From NCBI RefSeq assembly GCF_013385825.1, contig NZ_JACAPG010000011.1:168108-232107 (forward strand): DNA of 64,000 nucleotides. The letters are read 5' to 3'. Under the pieces are notes generated by a model that made no database searches, had not been told where the DNA came from, and saw only the letters and a list, made by a program, of their open reading frames with translations. Each line of letters begins with the position of its first letter. Position 1 is the first letter of the stretch. Below, one piece after another: positions 17,209-26,606 of the stretch. The position numbers were made by a program, and so were the translations under genes. The DNA is from Pseudomonas reactans. Its GTDB lineage: Bacteria; Pseudomonadota; Gammaproteobacteria; Pseudomonadales; Pseudomonadaceae.

Positions 17209-18362
17209 ACAGTCGCGACCTGCTGGCGCAACTGGTGCGTTTTGACACCACCAGCCGCGAATCCAACCTGGCCTTGATCGACTTTGTGCGCACGTATTTG
17301 CAGGACCACGGCGTGGCCTGCGAGCTGGTGTACAACGAGCACAAGAGCAAGGCCAATCTGCTCGCGACCATCGGCCCGGCAGACGTGCCCGGCATTGTGT
17401 TGTCCGGGCATACCGACGTAGTGCCGGTGGACGGGCAGCGCTGGAGTGTGGCGCCGTTTGACCTCACCGAGCAAGACGGCAAGTTGTACGGCCGTGGCAC
17501 AGCGGACATGAAGGGTTATATCGCCTGTGTGCTGGCGTGTGTGCCGGCCTTGGTGAAGGCAACGTTGCGCATGCCGGTGCATATCGCGCTGTCCTACGAT
17601 GAGGAAGTCGGTTGCCTGGGTGTGCGCTCGTTGATCGAGCGATTTCACGGGCAGCCGGTCAAGCCGCTGCTGTGCGTGATCGGCGAACCCACCGAACTCA
17701 AGCCGGTACTCGGCCACAAGGGCAAACTGGCGATGCGTTGCCACGTGCACGGCGCGGCGTGCCATTCGGCCTATGCGCCGGCGGGCGTGAATGCCATTGA
17801 ATATGCCGCACGCTTGGTCAGCGAACTGGTGCGGCTCGGCGAAGCGCTCAAGGCGCCGCAGCATCTGGATCAGCGTTTCGATCCGGCATTTTCCACGGTG
17901 CAGACCGGCCTGATCAACGGCGGCAAGGCCCTGAATATCGTCCCGCAGGACTGCAGTTTCGACTTCGAAGTGCGCTCGCTGCCGGCTCAGGATCCCTGGC
18001 AGGTTGCCCGGCAATTACAGGCATACGCCGAGCAAACCCTCCTGCCGGCGATGCGGGCGGTGAGTGGGCAATCGGCCATCAGCCTCAGCGAGTTATCCAG
18101 CTATCCAGGTTTAGCCACATCGTTGGAAAGCCAGGCCGCCGAGTGGGTGGCGCAGTTCTGCGGCTCAACGGAATTCGGCACCGTGGCTTTTGGCACTGAA
18201 GGTGGGTTGTTCGACCAAGCCGGCATTCCCACGGTGGTGTGCGGGCCGGGCAGCATGGAACAGGGGCACAAGCCGGACGAGTTCATCAGCGTGGCGCAAT
18301 TGCAGGCCTGTGACCGGATGCTGGCGCGGGTGCTGGGGTTTGTGAGCCAGCCTGCAAACTAA
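17205..18362 (+). CDS. ArgE-like M20 metallopeptidase (acetylornithine deacetylase family)
   Basis: A 385-residue M20-family dinuclear zinc amidohydrolase. Metal and catalytic residues are visible in SGHTDVVPVDG, YGRGTADMKG, SYDEEVGCLG, IGEPTEL and the C-terminal EQGHKPDEF histidine. It has an interrupting dimerisation domain, giving the usual length. The sequence is closest to ArgE (N-acetylornithine deacetylase), but the operon context points to hydrolysis of an N-acyl or N-carbamoyl group from an imported compound rather than arginine synthesis. Confidence 0.87.
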   Translation: MNSRDLLAQLVRFDTTSRESNLALIDFVRTYLQDHGVACELVYNEHKSKANLLATIGPADVPGIVLSGHTDVVPVDGQRWSVAPFDLTEQDGKLYGRGTADMKGYIACVLACVPALVKATLRMPVHIALSYDEEVGCLGVRSLIERFHGQPVKPLLCVIGEPTELKPVLGHKGKLAMRCHVHGAACHSAYAPAGVNAIEYAARLVSELVRLGEALKAPQHLDQRFDPAFSTVQTGLINGGKALNIVPQDCSFDFEVRSLPAQDPWQVARQLQAYAEQTLLPAMRAVSGQSAISLSELSSYPGLATSLESQAAEWVAQFCGSTEFGTVAFGTEGGLFDQAGIPTVVCGPGSMEQGHKPDEFISVAQLQACDRMLARVLGFVSQPAN

Positions 18363-18464
18363 GGTATACACGGCCCATACCCAGGTAGGATTCCGAGCGT
18401 TGTAGCCCCGTCGCACACTGTTTTGCAGGCGAGACATTCGCCTTCAAACAACAGGAGAGCGACC

Positions 18465-19364
18465 ATGACAACCCTACTGAAAGCCCCGACCGAAGAACTG
18501 GTGCCGTCGCGCTACGCAGTGCGCGTCGGTGAAATTGATGTGCTGGTGATCAGCGACGGCGTGCTGCCGCTGCCGACCCAGACTATGTCCACCAACGCCG
18601 ACCCGACCGCCCGCGCGGCGTGGTTCAAGGAGATGTTCCTCGGCCCGGACGCGTTCGACTGGGCACTGAATGTGCTGGTGGTGCGCAGTGGCGAGCAGGT
18701 GATTCTGGTCGACGCCGGCCTGGGCGGGCAATTTCCCGGTTTCCCACGGGCCGGGCAGTTTCCCAAGCGCCTGGAAGCGGCCGGTATCCCGTTGTCCTCG
18801 GTGACCGATATCGTGATCACCCATATGCACATGGACCACATCGGCGGCCTGCTGGTGGACGAGGTGAAGCGCAAGCTGCGTGCAGACGTGCGCATCCATG
18901 TGGCGGCCATCGAGGTCGATTTCTGGACATCGCCGGACTTCACCTACACCGACATGCCGGCGCCGGTGCCGGATGTACTCCGCGCCACGGCCCATCAATT
19001 CATGGCGTTGTACAAGGACAATCTGCACACCTTCGACGATGAACAGGAAGTCGCGCCGGGTGTCGTCGCCAAGCTCACCGGCGGCCACACGCCGGGGCAT
19101 AGCGTGGTGTACGTGAACTCTGGCGGCGAGCGCCTGACCTTTGCCGGTGATGCGCTTTTTCCAGTCGCCTTCGAACACCCTGATTGGCATAACGGCTTTG
19201 AACACGACCCCGAAGAGTCGGTGCGCGTTCGCGTGCGGTTGATGAACGAAGCGGCGGCGAGCGGTGAGTTGTTCGTGGCTACCCACCTGCCGTTTCCGTC
19301 CGTGGGGCGGGTGGTGGTGAAGAGGGATGCGTTTCGCTGGGTGGCGGCGTTTTGGGACTTTTGA
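18465..19364 (+). CDS. Metallo-beta-lactamase-fold hydrolase (methyl parathion hydrolase / lactonase-like)
   Basis: A 299-residue MBL-fold protein. The dizinc signature HMHMDHIGG is near residue 118, with GGHTPGHSVVYV and FAGDALFP supplying further ligands and ATHLPFPSVGRVV near the C-terminus. The overall layout resembles methyl parathion hydrolase and AidC-type lactonases. It lacks a signal peptide. ACAGGAGA precedes the ATG at 18465. It starts 102 bp after the ArgE-like gene; membership of that operon is uncertain. Confidence 0.8.
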   Translation: MTTLLKAPTEELVPSRYAVRVGEIDVLVISDGVLPLPTQTMSTNADPTARAAWFKEMFLGPDAFDWALNVLVVRSGEQVILVDAGLGGQFPGFPRAGQFPKRLEAAGIPLSSVTDIVITHMHMDHIGGLLVDEVKRKLRADVRIHVAAIEVDFWTSPDFTYTDMPAPVPDVLRATAHQFMALYKDNLHTFDDEQEVAPGVVAKLTGGHTPGHSVVYVNSGGERLTFAGDALFPVAFEHPDWHNGFEHDPEESVRVRVRLMNEAAASGELFVATHLPFPSVGRVVVKRDAFRWVAAFWDF

Positions 19365-19393
19365 GGGTTGCGCAGGCGAGCGGGCCTCATGTT

Positions 19394-19520
19394 GCAAGCG
19401 GGCTTGTCCCGCGTTGGGCTGCGAAGCAGCCCCTCTAAAGCTCCCCCGCATTTTTCCTGCATAAACGCGGTAGCCGTTTTGGGGCTGCTTCGCAGCCCAA
19501 CGCGGGACAAGCCCGCTCGC
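19394..19520. repeat. Large inverted repeat between convergent genes
   Basis: Two 40-bp arms (19394-19433 and 19481-19520) match in inverted orientation at 39 of 40 positions. Each arm carries GCGGGCTTGTCCCGC and a nested GGGCTGCGAAGCAGCCC hairpin. It lies between the MBL gene and a convergent monooxygenase gene and probably acts as a bidirectional transcription barrier. It is a different sequence class from the REPINs at 12178, 21958 and 25015. Confidence 0.8.
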
Positions 19521-19540
19521 CACAGGGGGTGGGGCAGCCG

Positions 19541-20782
19541 TTAGCTTTTTGCTACGCCTACTCGCCATTGCGCAGGCGGCAGGCTCCCATTCACCAGGTA
19601 ATTGCCCACAATCCGCGATTTGTACACGCGCGGGTTGTGGTTCGCCAGGGTTCGCGCGTTTCGCCACAGCCGGTCCAGCGCCTTGTTGCTGGCGGTGGCA
19701 CTGGCGCCCAGTGCATCGAACAGCGCCGTGGTGGCCGCCAGTGTCGCATCCACCACTGGGTTCACTGCCAGGCACACTTCCAATTCAGCCAGCGCAACCT
19801 GCGGATCGTCATCGTGCAACGGCTGGTCATGGGCGATCACATACCGCGCGGTGTGCTCCAGCCGTTGCGCCGCTTGCTGGGCGATGGCTTGCGCGGCGTA
19901 GGCCTGGCTGGCGACTTCACCGATCACTTGCAGCAGTTGCACGTCCTGGCCGGCGGTGTCGGCATTGCCGGTGGTGAAGGTGCGCGCGCGCTGGCTGAGT
20001 TCCTCGGCACCGCTGAGGGCGGCGCGGCGGGCGATGCCGGCGAGGGTGCTGAGGTGGTAGAGCTGGAAGAACGACTGGCCGTGTCCAAAGCGCTGTTGGG
20101 TAAGGCGCACTTCGTCATCCACCACGGGCGCATTGTCGAAGATGCAGGTGCCGCTGGCGGTGAGGCGTTGGCCGAAGCCATTCCAGTCGTCGACGATCTG
20201 CACACCGGGCGCCTTGAGGTCGACGACTACGCTGTAGATCGTGCCGTCTTCGCCGGTGGCGATGGTGTTGATCAGGTCGCTGTAGAGCGCGCCGGTGGTG
20301 TAGAACTTTCTGCCGCTGATGCGCAAGGCGCCGGCTTCGTCACGGTGCAGGCGGGTTTCGAAATCGCCACGGGTCTGGTTGCCGACTTCGGTGCTGCCGG
20401 GGGAGAGCAGGGCGCCCTGGCCGAGCCGGTCCAGCCATTTGGCGCGCCAATCCAAGTCCTTGGCGCTGAGTACGTCCTCGCAGAAACCGAAGTGCCCGCG
20501 CAGGGCCTGGGTGATGTTGGAGTCGGCGGCGGACAGTTCCGTGAGCAACGCCAGCAACTCGACCAACGTTGCATCCTGGCCGCCATAACTCGCTGGCAGG
20601 CGCCAGCGCGGCAGGCCCAAGGCGTTCAGTTGCTGGATCACGGTGGCGAGGCTGCCGCGTGTCTGATCCGCCACCGCCGCCTGCGCGAGAATTTGCGCAA
20701 AGAGCGGGCGAAATGGTGCGGCCAGTTGTTCGTAACGGGCAGTGGGCGGTGCGCCCCAGATGTTCAAAGCGGGAATCGACAT
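19541..20782 (-). CDS. Acyl-CoA-dehydrogenase-fold flavin monooxygenase (DszC/SfnC-like)
   Basis: A 413-residue protein of the acyl-CoA dehydrogenase superfamily. LPASYGGQDAT, LLSPGSTEVGNQ and the ISGRKFYTTGALYSD flavin-contact strand follow the order of DszC/SfnC/TdsC-type two-component monooxygenases. These use reduced FMN to oxygenate sulfur compounds. No sure catalytic glutamate of true dehydrogenases is apparent. It diverges from a sulfonate-type binding-protein gene at 21024, so a role in organosulfur scavenging is likely. A partner flavin reductase is not adjacent. Confidence 0.8.
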   Translation of the reverse strand: MSIPALNIWGAPPTARYEQLAAPFRPLFAQILAQAAVADQTRGSLATVIQQLNALGLPRWRLPASYGGQDATLVELLALLTELSAADSNITQALRGHFGFCEDVLSAKDLDWRAKWLDRLGQGALLSPGSTEVGNQTRGDFETRLHRDEAGALRISGRKFYTTGALYSDLINTIATGEDGTIYSVVVDLKAPGVQIVDDWNGFGQRLTASGTCIFDNAPVVDDEVRLTQQRFGHGQSFFQLYHLSTLAGIARRAALSGAEELSQRARTFTTGNADTAGQDVQLLQVIGEVASQAYAAQAIAQQAAQRLEHTARYVIAHDQPLHDDDPQVALAELEVCLAVNPVVDATLAATTALFDALGASATASNKALDRLWRNARTLANHNPRVYKSRIVGNYLVNGSLPPAQWRVGVAKS

Positions 20783-21023
20783 GCAATGGACCTTGCAAAA
20801 AATGGTTCAGGTGCTGGGGTCCAGTGGTCTGGTGAGCTCACCCTAACTCAGGCGCGGCGAAGTTTTTAATACGAAAAGCAGCTAGCGACCTGTACGACGG
20901 TTCTATCGATAGTGCCCAACAGTATTAAACCCCGCGCTTTTATTGCGTTAGCTTCTACGTCAAACGACCAGACTGCACGCCCACGGATGGTTGAACCAAC
21001 CCTCCAACCCTGTGGGATTTTCC

Positions 21024-21947
21024 ATGATCAACCGTCGAACACTGCTGTCTTTGCTGGGCCTGGCTTCTCTTGCACTGTATGGCCCATCGGCCGGCGCCGC
21101 CGAACCGCTGACCCTTACCGTGGGTGACCAGTTTTTCTCCAACCGCATTGTGCTGGAGCTGTCGGGCGAGCTGAAAGACTTGCCCTATAAAATCGACTTC
21201 AAGCGCTTCAACACCGGCTCGCCGGTGGCCTCGGCCGTGGCCAGCGGCGCGCTGGACGTAGGCATCGTCGGCGACACCCCGGTGATCAGCCTGGCCGCCA
21301 ATGGCGCGCCGGTCAAAGTCGTCGCCAGTACCCAGACCAGCCTCGACGGCGTGGGCATCGTGGCGCGCAAGGGCATTCAGTCGGTGGCCGACCTCAAAGG
21401 CAAGACGGTCGCCATCTGGAACGGCTCATGGAGCCAGCAACTGGCCTATAAAGCGCTGGATGAAGCCGGAGTGCCGCGCAGCAGCGTTCACTTCAAATTC
21501 CTGCTGCCGGCCGAGGCCAGCCTGGCGCTGACCCAGGGCGACATCGACGCCTTCGGCACCTGGGAACCCTACGTGTCGCTGCAGGAAAAAGAAGGCAGCA
21601 CCCTGATCCGCAACGCCAAGGGCCTGATGAGCGCGCCCACCTATATCGTCGCCTACGAGCCGGCCCTTGCGCAGAAAAGCGCGATCATCAAGGACTTCAT
21701 TGCCCGCCTGACCCGCGCCCGGGTGTGGAGCAACACCCACGTCGACGAATACGCAGAAGCCTGGTCGAAGGCCAACCAGTCGGCGCCGGAAATCGCCAAG
21801 GTGTGGTTCAAGCGCGACGCGATCAAGGTGCTGCCGATTTCGCCGACGATCATCAGCGAAGCCCAGGCCACGGCGGATTTTTTGGTGGATGCGCAGATGT
21901 TGAAACAGCGTTATGACGTGGCGCCGTTGTTTGATCGGGTGCTTTAA
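21024..21947 (+). CDS. Orphan aliphatic-sulfonate/nitrate-type ABC binding protein (SsuA-like)
   Basis: A 307-residue periplasmic binding protein of the SsuA/TauA/NrtA group. The signal peptide is MINRRTLLSLLGLASLALYG...SAGA. GSPVASAVASGALDVGIVGDTPVI and VAIWNGSWSQQLAYKALDEAG are typical of the family. ATG at 21024 is preferred over a TTG at 20991 because it starts the signal peptide. No permease or ATPase gene follows; a REPIN and convergent gudD come next, so it must share a transporter encoded elsewhere or act as a sensor. Confidence 0.82.
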   Translation: MINRRTLLSLLGLASLALYGPSAGAAEPLTLTVGDQFFSNRIVLELSGELKDLPYKIDFKRFNTGSPVASAVASGALDVGIVGDTPVISLAANGAPVKVVASTQTSLDGVGIVARKGIQSVADLKGKTVAIWNGSWSQQLAYKALDEAGVPRSSVHFKFLLPAEASLALTQGDIDAFGTWEPYVSLQEKEGSTLIRNAKGLMSAPTYIVAYEPALAQKSAIIKDFIARLTRARVWSNTHVDEYAEAWSKANQSAPEIAKVWFKRDAIKVLPISPTIISEAQATADFLVDAQMLKQRYDVAPLFDRVL

Positions 21948-21957
21948 ATCCTTGATT

Positions 21958-22055
21958 GTAGGAGCGAGCTTGCTCGCGAAGAATGCCAACGATAACGCGG
22001 GCATTCAGGAGGAGTGCGGCGGTCTCGAGTATTTAGCGAGCAAGCCCGCCCCTAC
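21958..22055. repeat. REPIN, copy 2
   Basis: A left REP GTAGGAGCGAGCTTGCTCGC and a diverged right arm (TTAGCGAGCAAGCCCGCCCC) enclose an interior with the same AACGATAACGCGGG core as copies 1 and 3. It lies between the binding-protein gene and the convergent gudD. Confidence 0.83.
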
Positions 22056-22066
22056 AAAAATCTGAA

Positions 22067-23392
22067 TCAGCGCACCAGGCACGGCTGCTTGTTGTTGAAG
22101 CGCCACCCCGGAATCAAAAACTGCATCGCCACGCTGTCATCCCGCGCGCCGAGGCCCATGCCTTTGTACACCTCATGGGCCTTGGCGACCGCGTCCATGT
22201 CGATCTCCACTCCCAGGCCTGGCTTGCTCGGCACTTTTACATAACCCCCTTCGATTTTCAGCGGCGCCTTGGTCAGGTGCTGGCCGTCCTGCCAGATCCA
22301 GTGCGTGTCGATGGCGGTGATGTCGCCCGGGGCGGCGGCGGCGACCTGGGTGAACATCGCCAGGGAAATGTCGAAGTGGTTGTTGGAGTGCGAGCCCCAG
22401 GTCAGGCCCCATTCATGGCACATTTGCGCCACGCGTACCGAGCCCTGCATCGTCCAGAAGTGTGGGTCGGCGAGGGGGATGTCGACGGATTGCAGCTGGA
22501 TCGCGTGGCCCATTTCGCGCCAGTCGGTGGCGATCATGTTGGTGGCGGTTTTCAGGCCGGTGGCACGGCGGAATTCAGCCATGACTTCGCGGCCCGAGTA
22601 GCCGTTTTCGGCACCGCAGGGGTCTTCGGCGTAGGCGAGTACGTGGTGCTGGTCGCGGCACAGGCGGATGGCTTCTTTCAATGACCAGGCGCCATTCGGG
22701 TCTAGGGTGATGCGCGCATCCGGGAAGCGTTCGGCCAGGGCGGTGACGGCTTCAATTTCTTCGTCTCCGCTCAATACGCCGCCTTTGAGCTTGAAGTCAT
22801 TGAAACCGTACTTGGCTTTGGCGGCTTCGGCCAGGCGCACCACGGCGTCGGCCGTCAGGGCGGTTTCGTGGCGCAGGCGGAACCACTCATCGTCGCTGTC
22901 GGCTTCGTTGCGGTAGGCCAGGTCTGTGGCACTGCGGTCGCCGACATAAAACAGATAGCCGAGCATTTTTACCGCGTCGCGTTGCTGCCCTTCACCGAGC
23001 AAGGCGGCCACCGGGACTTCGAGGAATTGACCGAGCAGGTCGAGCAGCGCGGCTTCCATGGCGGTGACGGCGTGGATGGTGATGCGCAGGTCAAAGGTCT
23101 GCAAACCACGACCCGCCGCGTCGCGGGAAGCAAAGGTGCTGCGCATCTGGTTGAGGATGCGCTGGTACTGGCCGATGGGTTGGCCGATCACCAGGCTGCG
23201 GGCGTCTTCCAGGGTTTCGCGGATGCGTTCGCCACCGGGCACTTCACCCACGCCGGTGTTGCCGGAACTGTCTTTGAGGATGACGATATTGCGTGTGAAG
23301 TACGGGCCGTGGGCGCCACTGAGGTTGAGCAACATGCAGTCGTGGCCGGCGACGGGGATGACCTGGAAGTGAGTAACGACGGGCGTAGTCAT
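22067..23392 (-). CDS. gudD: Glucarate dehydratase
   Basis: A 441-residue enolase-superfamily enzyme converting D-glucarate to 5-dehydro-4-deoxyglucarate. The catalytic and metal residues of GudD are all recognisable: KxK in FKLKGG, Asp in TLDPNGAW, Glu in [15 protein letters not shown], and the histidine of [10 protein letters not shown]. Length is typical. It follows gudP by 19 bp in the same direction. The next pathway enzyme, 5-dehydro-4-deoxyglucarate dehydratase or aldolase, is not in the window. Confidence 0.93.
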   Translation of the reverse strand: MTTPVVTHFQVIPVAGHDCMLLNLSGAHGPYFTRNIVILKDSSGNTGVGEVPGGERIRETLEDARSLVIGQPIGQYQRILNQMRSTFASRDAAGRGLQTFDLRITIHAVTAMEAALLDLLGQFLEVPVAALLGEGQQRDAVKMLGYLFYVGDRSATDLAYRNEADSDDEWFRLRHETALTADAVVRLAEAAKAKYGFNDFKLKGGVLSGDEEIEAVTALAERFPDARITLDPNGAWSLKEAIRLCRDQHHVLAYAEDPCGAENGYSGREVMAEFRRATGLKTATNMIATDWREMGHAIQLQSVDIPLADPHFWTMQGSVRVAQMCHEWGLTWGSHSNNHFDISLAMFTQVAAAAPGDITAIDTHWIWQDGQHLTKAPLKIEGGYVKVPSKPGLGVEIDMDAVAKAHEVYKGMGLGARDDSVAMQFLIPGWRFNNKQPCLVR

Positions 23393-23411
23393 GGCAAGTT
23401 CCTGAATAAGC

Positions 23412-24773
23412 TCAAAGAGGTTTGCTGAGGGCGGCGCCGGTGGGCACGGCGCTCGATGAAGTCAACACGGCAGAGGGCGCGGTCTTGGCGAAGAACACCA
23501 GGATCGCGGCGAGCACCGACGTGCCGGCCAGGCCATAGAGGCCGCCCTGGATCGAGCCGGTGGTCTGTTCCAGGAAGCCGAAGGTGGTGGGCGCAACGAA
23601 ACCGCCCAGGTTGCCGATGGAGTTGATCAGTGCGATCACGGCGGCGGCGATACGCACGTCCAGGTAACCCTGGGGAATCGGCCAGAACAGCGACGATGCC
23701 GACTTGAAACCGATAGCCGCAAAGCAGATCGCCACAAAGGCAAAGACCGGCCCGCCCGTGGTGGACATGAACATGCCCGCTGCCGCAATCAACAGCGCTG
23801 CCGCAACCCACGCTTGCTGGAACTTGAACTTGCCCGACAACGAGGCGAAGGCGTACATGGCGATGATCGAGATCAGCCAGGGGATCGAGTTGAAGAAACC
23901 GACCTGTACATCGCTGAGGTCCCCCATCTTCTTGATGATGCTCGGCAGCCAGAAGGTGGCGGCGTAGATCGTCAGTTGGATGCAGAAATACAGCGCGCAG
24001 AACAGCAGGATCTGGCGGTCCTTGAGCAGCTTGCCGAGGGTCGGCTTGACGCTGGTGAGGGCCTCGCGGTCGCGCTGTTCCTGGTCGATGGCATTGACCA
24101 GTGCGTCCTGCTCTTCGCGGCTCATCCACTTGGCGTCGTGGGGTTTGGAGTCGAGCCAGAACCACACAAAGAAGCCAATCACTACCGAAGCCAAGCCTTC
24201 AATGGCGAACATCCATTGCCAGCCGTGGAAGCCAAAGCCCTCGATCTGCAATAGCACGCCTGACAGCGGGCCGGAAATCAGCGACGCAACCGCCGAGCCA
24301 CTTAAAAAGATGGCGATGGCTTTACCGCGCTCCACGCCAGGCAGCCAGCGCGTGAAGTAGTAGATCACCCCAGGAAAGAAACCGGCCTCGGCCACCCCCA
24401 GCAGGAAGCGCAGGATGTAGAAGTGGGTTTCGTTCTGGATGAACGCCATCAGCGTGGCGACAATGCCCCAGGTGAACATGATGCGGGTCAGCCAGATACG
24501 CGCGCCGACCTTTTGCAGCAGCATGTTGGAGGGCACTTCGAACAGGGCATAGCCGATGAAGAACAACCCGGCGCCGAAGCCATAGGCGGCTGCGCCGATG
24601 CCCAGGTCATGCTCCATGTGCGTGCGCACAAAGCCGATGTTGACCCGGTCGATGTAGTTGAGGATGAACATGATCACGAACAGTGGGAGCACATGGCGCT
24701 TCACTTTGCTCACGGCGCGCGCGAGGACGGGATCACTTTCGGGTGCGGCAGATGCATGGATTGAATTGGTCAC
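23412..24773 (-). CDS. gudP: MFS glucarate/galactarate transporter
   Basis: A 453-residue MFS permease of the anion:cation symporter family with 12 hydrophobic segments. The GudP-type signatures are [15 protein letters not shown] near the first helix, [22 protein letters not shown] and the [21 protein letters not shown] loop. The start is GTG at 24773, with GGGGGAG upstream. It is first in the gudP-gudD operon and is preceded by a candidate FadR-type operator at 24835. Confidence 0.9.
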   Translation of the reverse strand: MTNSIHASAAPESDPVLARAVSKVKRHVLPLFVIMFILNYIDRVNIGFVRTHMEHDLGIGAAAYGFGAGLFFIGYALFEVPSNMLLQKVGARIWLTRIMFTWGIVATLMAFIQNETHFYILRFLLGVAEAGFFPGVIYYFTRWLPGVERGKAIAIFLSGSAVASLISGPLSGVLLQIEGFGFHGWQWMFAIEGLASVVIGFFVWFWLDSKPHDAKWMSREEQDALVNAIDQEQRDREALTSVKPTLGKLLKDRQILLFCALYFCIQLTIYAATFWLPSIIKKMGDLSDVQVGFFNSIPWLISIIAMYAFASLSGKFKFQQAWVAAALLIAAAGMFMSTTGGPVFAFVAICFAAIGFKSASSLFWPIPQGYLDVRIAAAVIALINSIGNLGGFVAPTTFGFLEQTTGSIQGGLYGLAGTSVLAAILVFFAKTAPSAVLTSSSAVPTGAALSKPL

Positions 24774-24834
24774 AATTCAAAACTCCCCCTGATTATTTTT
24801 ATGCGGGTTTGCGTGTCTTGTTGATAGACATCAT

Positions 24835-24843
24835 ACAAGTTGT
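24835..24843. promoter_or_regulatory. Candidate GntR/FadR operator 1, upstream of gudP
   Basis: ACAAGTTGT is a perfect 4-bp-arm palindrome inside the longer shared string CATACAAGTTG, which recurs at 24976. It lies about 60 bp upstream of the gudP start codon, where a repressor would block transcription. Confidence 0.45.
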
Positions 24844-24971
24844 TTTTTTCAGATCGCAATGGGGGTGATGATGTTTTTGTGTTTATAAACAGGTTCGTTG
24901 AGCATTTATTAGGTTCTAAAGGGTGTGCGAGGCTGGATACTTGCGAAGGTCGGCAAGGTGATCGATATTAG

Positions 24972-24982
24972 TTGTCATACAA
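24972..24982. promoter_or_regulatory. Candidate GntR/FadR operator 2, between gudP and its regulator
   Basis: TTGTCATACAA is a dyad of the TNGT-N3-ACNA type bound by FadR-subfamily regulators. It also carries the CATACAAGTTG string of the first site, 144 bp away. The rest of the 382-bp gap holds a REPIN and AT-rich promoter-like sequence. Confidence 0.45.
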
Positions 24983-25014
24983 GTTGAGATCTTCTGCTTC
25001 ACACGACATCCTGT

Positions 25015-25112
25015 GTAGGAGCGAGCTTGCTCGCGAAAAACGTCAACGATAACGCGGGCACCCTAGATGAACGTGGCGTGCTCAGGTTTTTCGCGAGCAA
25101 GCTCGCTCCTAC
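25015..25112. repeat. REPIN, copy 3
   Basis: This copy has both arms intact (GTAGGAGCGAGCTTGCTCGC and its complement) and the interior AACGATAACGCGGG core. It sits 43 bp before the FadR-type regulator gene, so it may lie within that gene's 5' untranslated region. Confidence 0.87.
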
Positions 25113-25155
25113 AGGGTGTTAAGCTCGCACCCGCTAACTCTGTGGATTCGTCACT

Positions 25156-25875
25156 ATGCCCATTGAACATGGACCCGCTGTCCGTAAACGCTCCACCAAC
25201 CTGGCCCAGGGTGTGGTCGATGCGTTGACCCAGCGCATCCTGCTCGGCCAGTTGAAACCCGGCGAAAAACTGCCCTCGGAATCCACCATCGTGCTTGAGC
25301 ACGGCGTGAGCCGAACCGTCGTGCGCGAAGCGATCTCCAAATTGCAGGCGTCGGGATTGGTCGAGACCCGCCACGGGATCGGCACCTTTGTGCTGGCGCA
25401 ACAGGCGCAGCAGGGCTTGCGCTTGCATGTGGACACGGTCGCCAGCGTGCGCAACATGCTCGAACTGCGCCTGGGTCTGGAAGTGCAAGCTGTCGCACTG
25501 GCCGCCGTGCGCCGCACCGACCAACAACTGGCCCACATGCGCCAGGCACTCGATGACTACCAGGCTTCCCTGGCCAACAACGACAGCTGCGTGGAAGAAG
25601 ACAAGCGCTTTCACCAACTGATCGCCGAGGCCACCGGCAATACCTTCTTCAGCGAAATCATGCTGCACCTGGGCAATGCGATGATCCCGCGCACCCAGGT
25701 GAAGGGCGACGAACGTGGCGGCGCCGACTTTGCCAAGCTCGGCCAGTTGGCCAACCTGGAACATGAAGCGATCTTCAACGCGATCAAACGCCAGGACCCG
25801 GACGCCGCCCGCGCGGCCATGGTGTTGCATCTGACTAACAGCCGAGACCGTTTTTCGGGGGAGCAGGGGCGTTGA
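25156..25875 (+). CDS. FadR/GntR-family regulator, probable glucarate operon repressor
   Basis: A 239-residue GntR-family protein of the FadR subgroup. The winged helix spans ~15-80 (GEKLPSESTIVLEHGVSRTVVREAISKLQASGL). The all-helical FCD effector domain follows, with metal-ligand candidates in the DKRFHQLIAEATGN and NLEHEAIFNAIKRQD segments. It is divergent from gudP with two candidate operators between, so glucarate-responsive control is the simplest inference. Its TGA stop overlaps the TTG start of the next gene. Confidence 0.87.
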   Translation: MPIEHGPAVRKRSTNLAQGVVDALTQRILLGQLKPGEKLPSESTIVLEHGVSRTVVREAISKLQASGLVETRHGIGTFVLAQQAQQGLRLHVDTVASVRNMLELRLGLEVQAVALAAVRRTDQQLAHMRQALDDYQASLANNDSCVEEDKRFHQLIAEATGNTFFSEIMLHLGNAMIPRTQVKGDERGGADFAKLGQLANLEHEAIFNAIKRQDPDAARAAMVLHLTNSRDRFSGEQGR

Positions 25876-26567
25876 ACGAACACACTTTATCCCTGCGTCT
25901 GGAGCGCGTCGCCGCCAATGTACCGGAGGGCGCGCGCCTGGCCGATATTGGCTCCGATCACGGTTATTTGCCGGTGGCATTGATGCGCCGTGGCCTGATC
26001 ACGATGGCAGTGGCGGGGGAGGTCGCGACCACGCCCTTTCATGCGGCGCAACGTACCGTGCGTGACAACGGCCTGGAGCAGCAGATCACCGTACGTCTGG
26101 CCGATGGTTTGGCGGCCATCGAAGCCCATGACAGCATCACCGCGATCAGCGTCTGCGGCATGGGCGGCGAGACGATTCGCGACATTCTCGAAAGCGGTAA
26201 GCGGCACCTGAGCGGCCAGGAACGATTGATCCTGCAACCCAATGGTGGCGAGCAACCGCTGCGCCAATGGCTGATGAACAACGGTTACTCGATCCTCAGT
26301 GAAGAACTGCTGCGGGAGAACCGCTTCTACTACGAAATCATCGTCGCTGAGCGCGCAGAGGCGGTGGTTTACACCGCTGAACAACTGTACTTTGGCCCGC
26401 TGCAAATGCAGGCGCGCAGCCCAGTGTTTATCGCCAAGTGGCAACGTATGCTGCGCCTAAAACACAAGACCCTGGCCAGCTTCGAGCACGCTCGGCAAGC
26501 GGTGCCGGAAGAGAAGCGAAAAGAGATCGCGCAGCAGGCCAGATGGATTACCGCGCTACTGGCCTGA
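25872..26567 (+). CDS. trmK: tRNA (adenine-22-N1)-methyltransferase family protein
   Basis: A 231-residue SAM-dependent methyltransferase of the TrmK (COG2384) family. LADIGSDHGYLPVAL is motif I; ISVCGMGGETIRDIL carries the GMGG loop of TrmK, and LILQPNGGEQPLRQWL follows. In Bacillus the enzyme makes m1A22 in tRNA. The start is a TTG overlapping the previous stop (TTGA), implying coupled translation with the regulator despite unrelated function. Substrate in this organism is inferred from family only. Confidence 0.8.
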   Translation: MNEHTLSLRLERVAANVPEGARLADIGSDHGYLPVALMRRGLITMAVAGEVATTPFHAAQRTVRDNGLEQQITVRLADGLAAIEAHDSITAISVCGMGGETIRDILESGKRHLSGQERLILQPNGGEQPLRQWLMNNGYSILSEELLRENRFYYEIIVAERAEAVVYTAEQLYFGPLQMQARSPVFIAKWQRMLRLKHKTLASFEHARQAVPEEKRKEIAQQARWITALLA

Positions 26568-26606
26568 TACCCCTTCATTCAAACCTGATGACCTAGGACA
26601 CCCACC

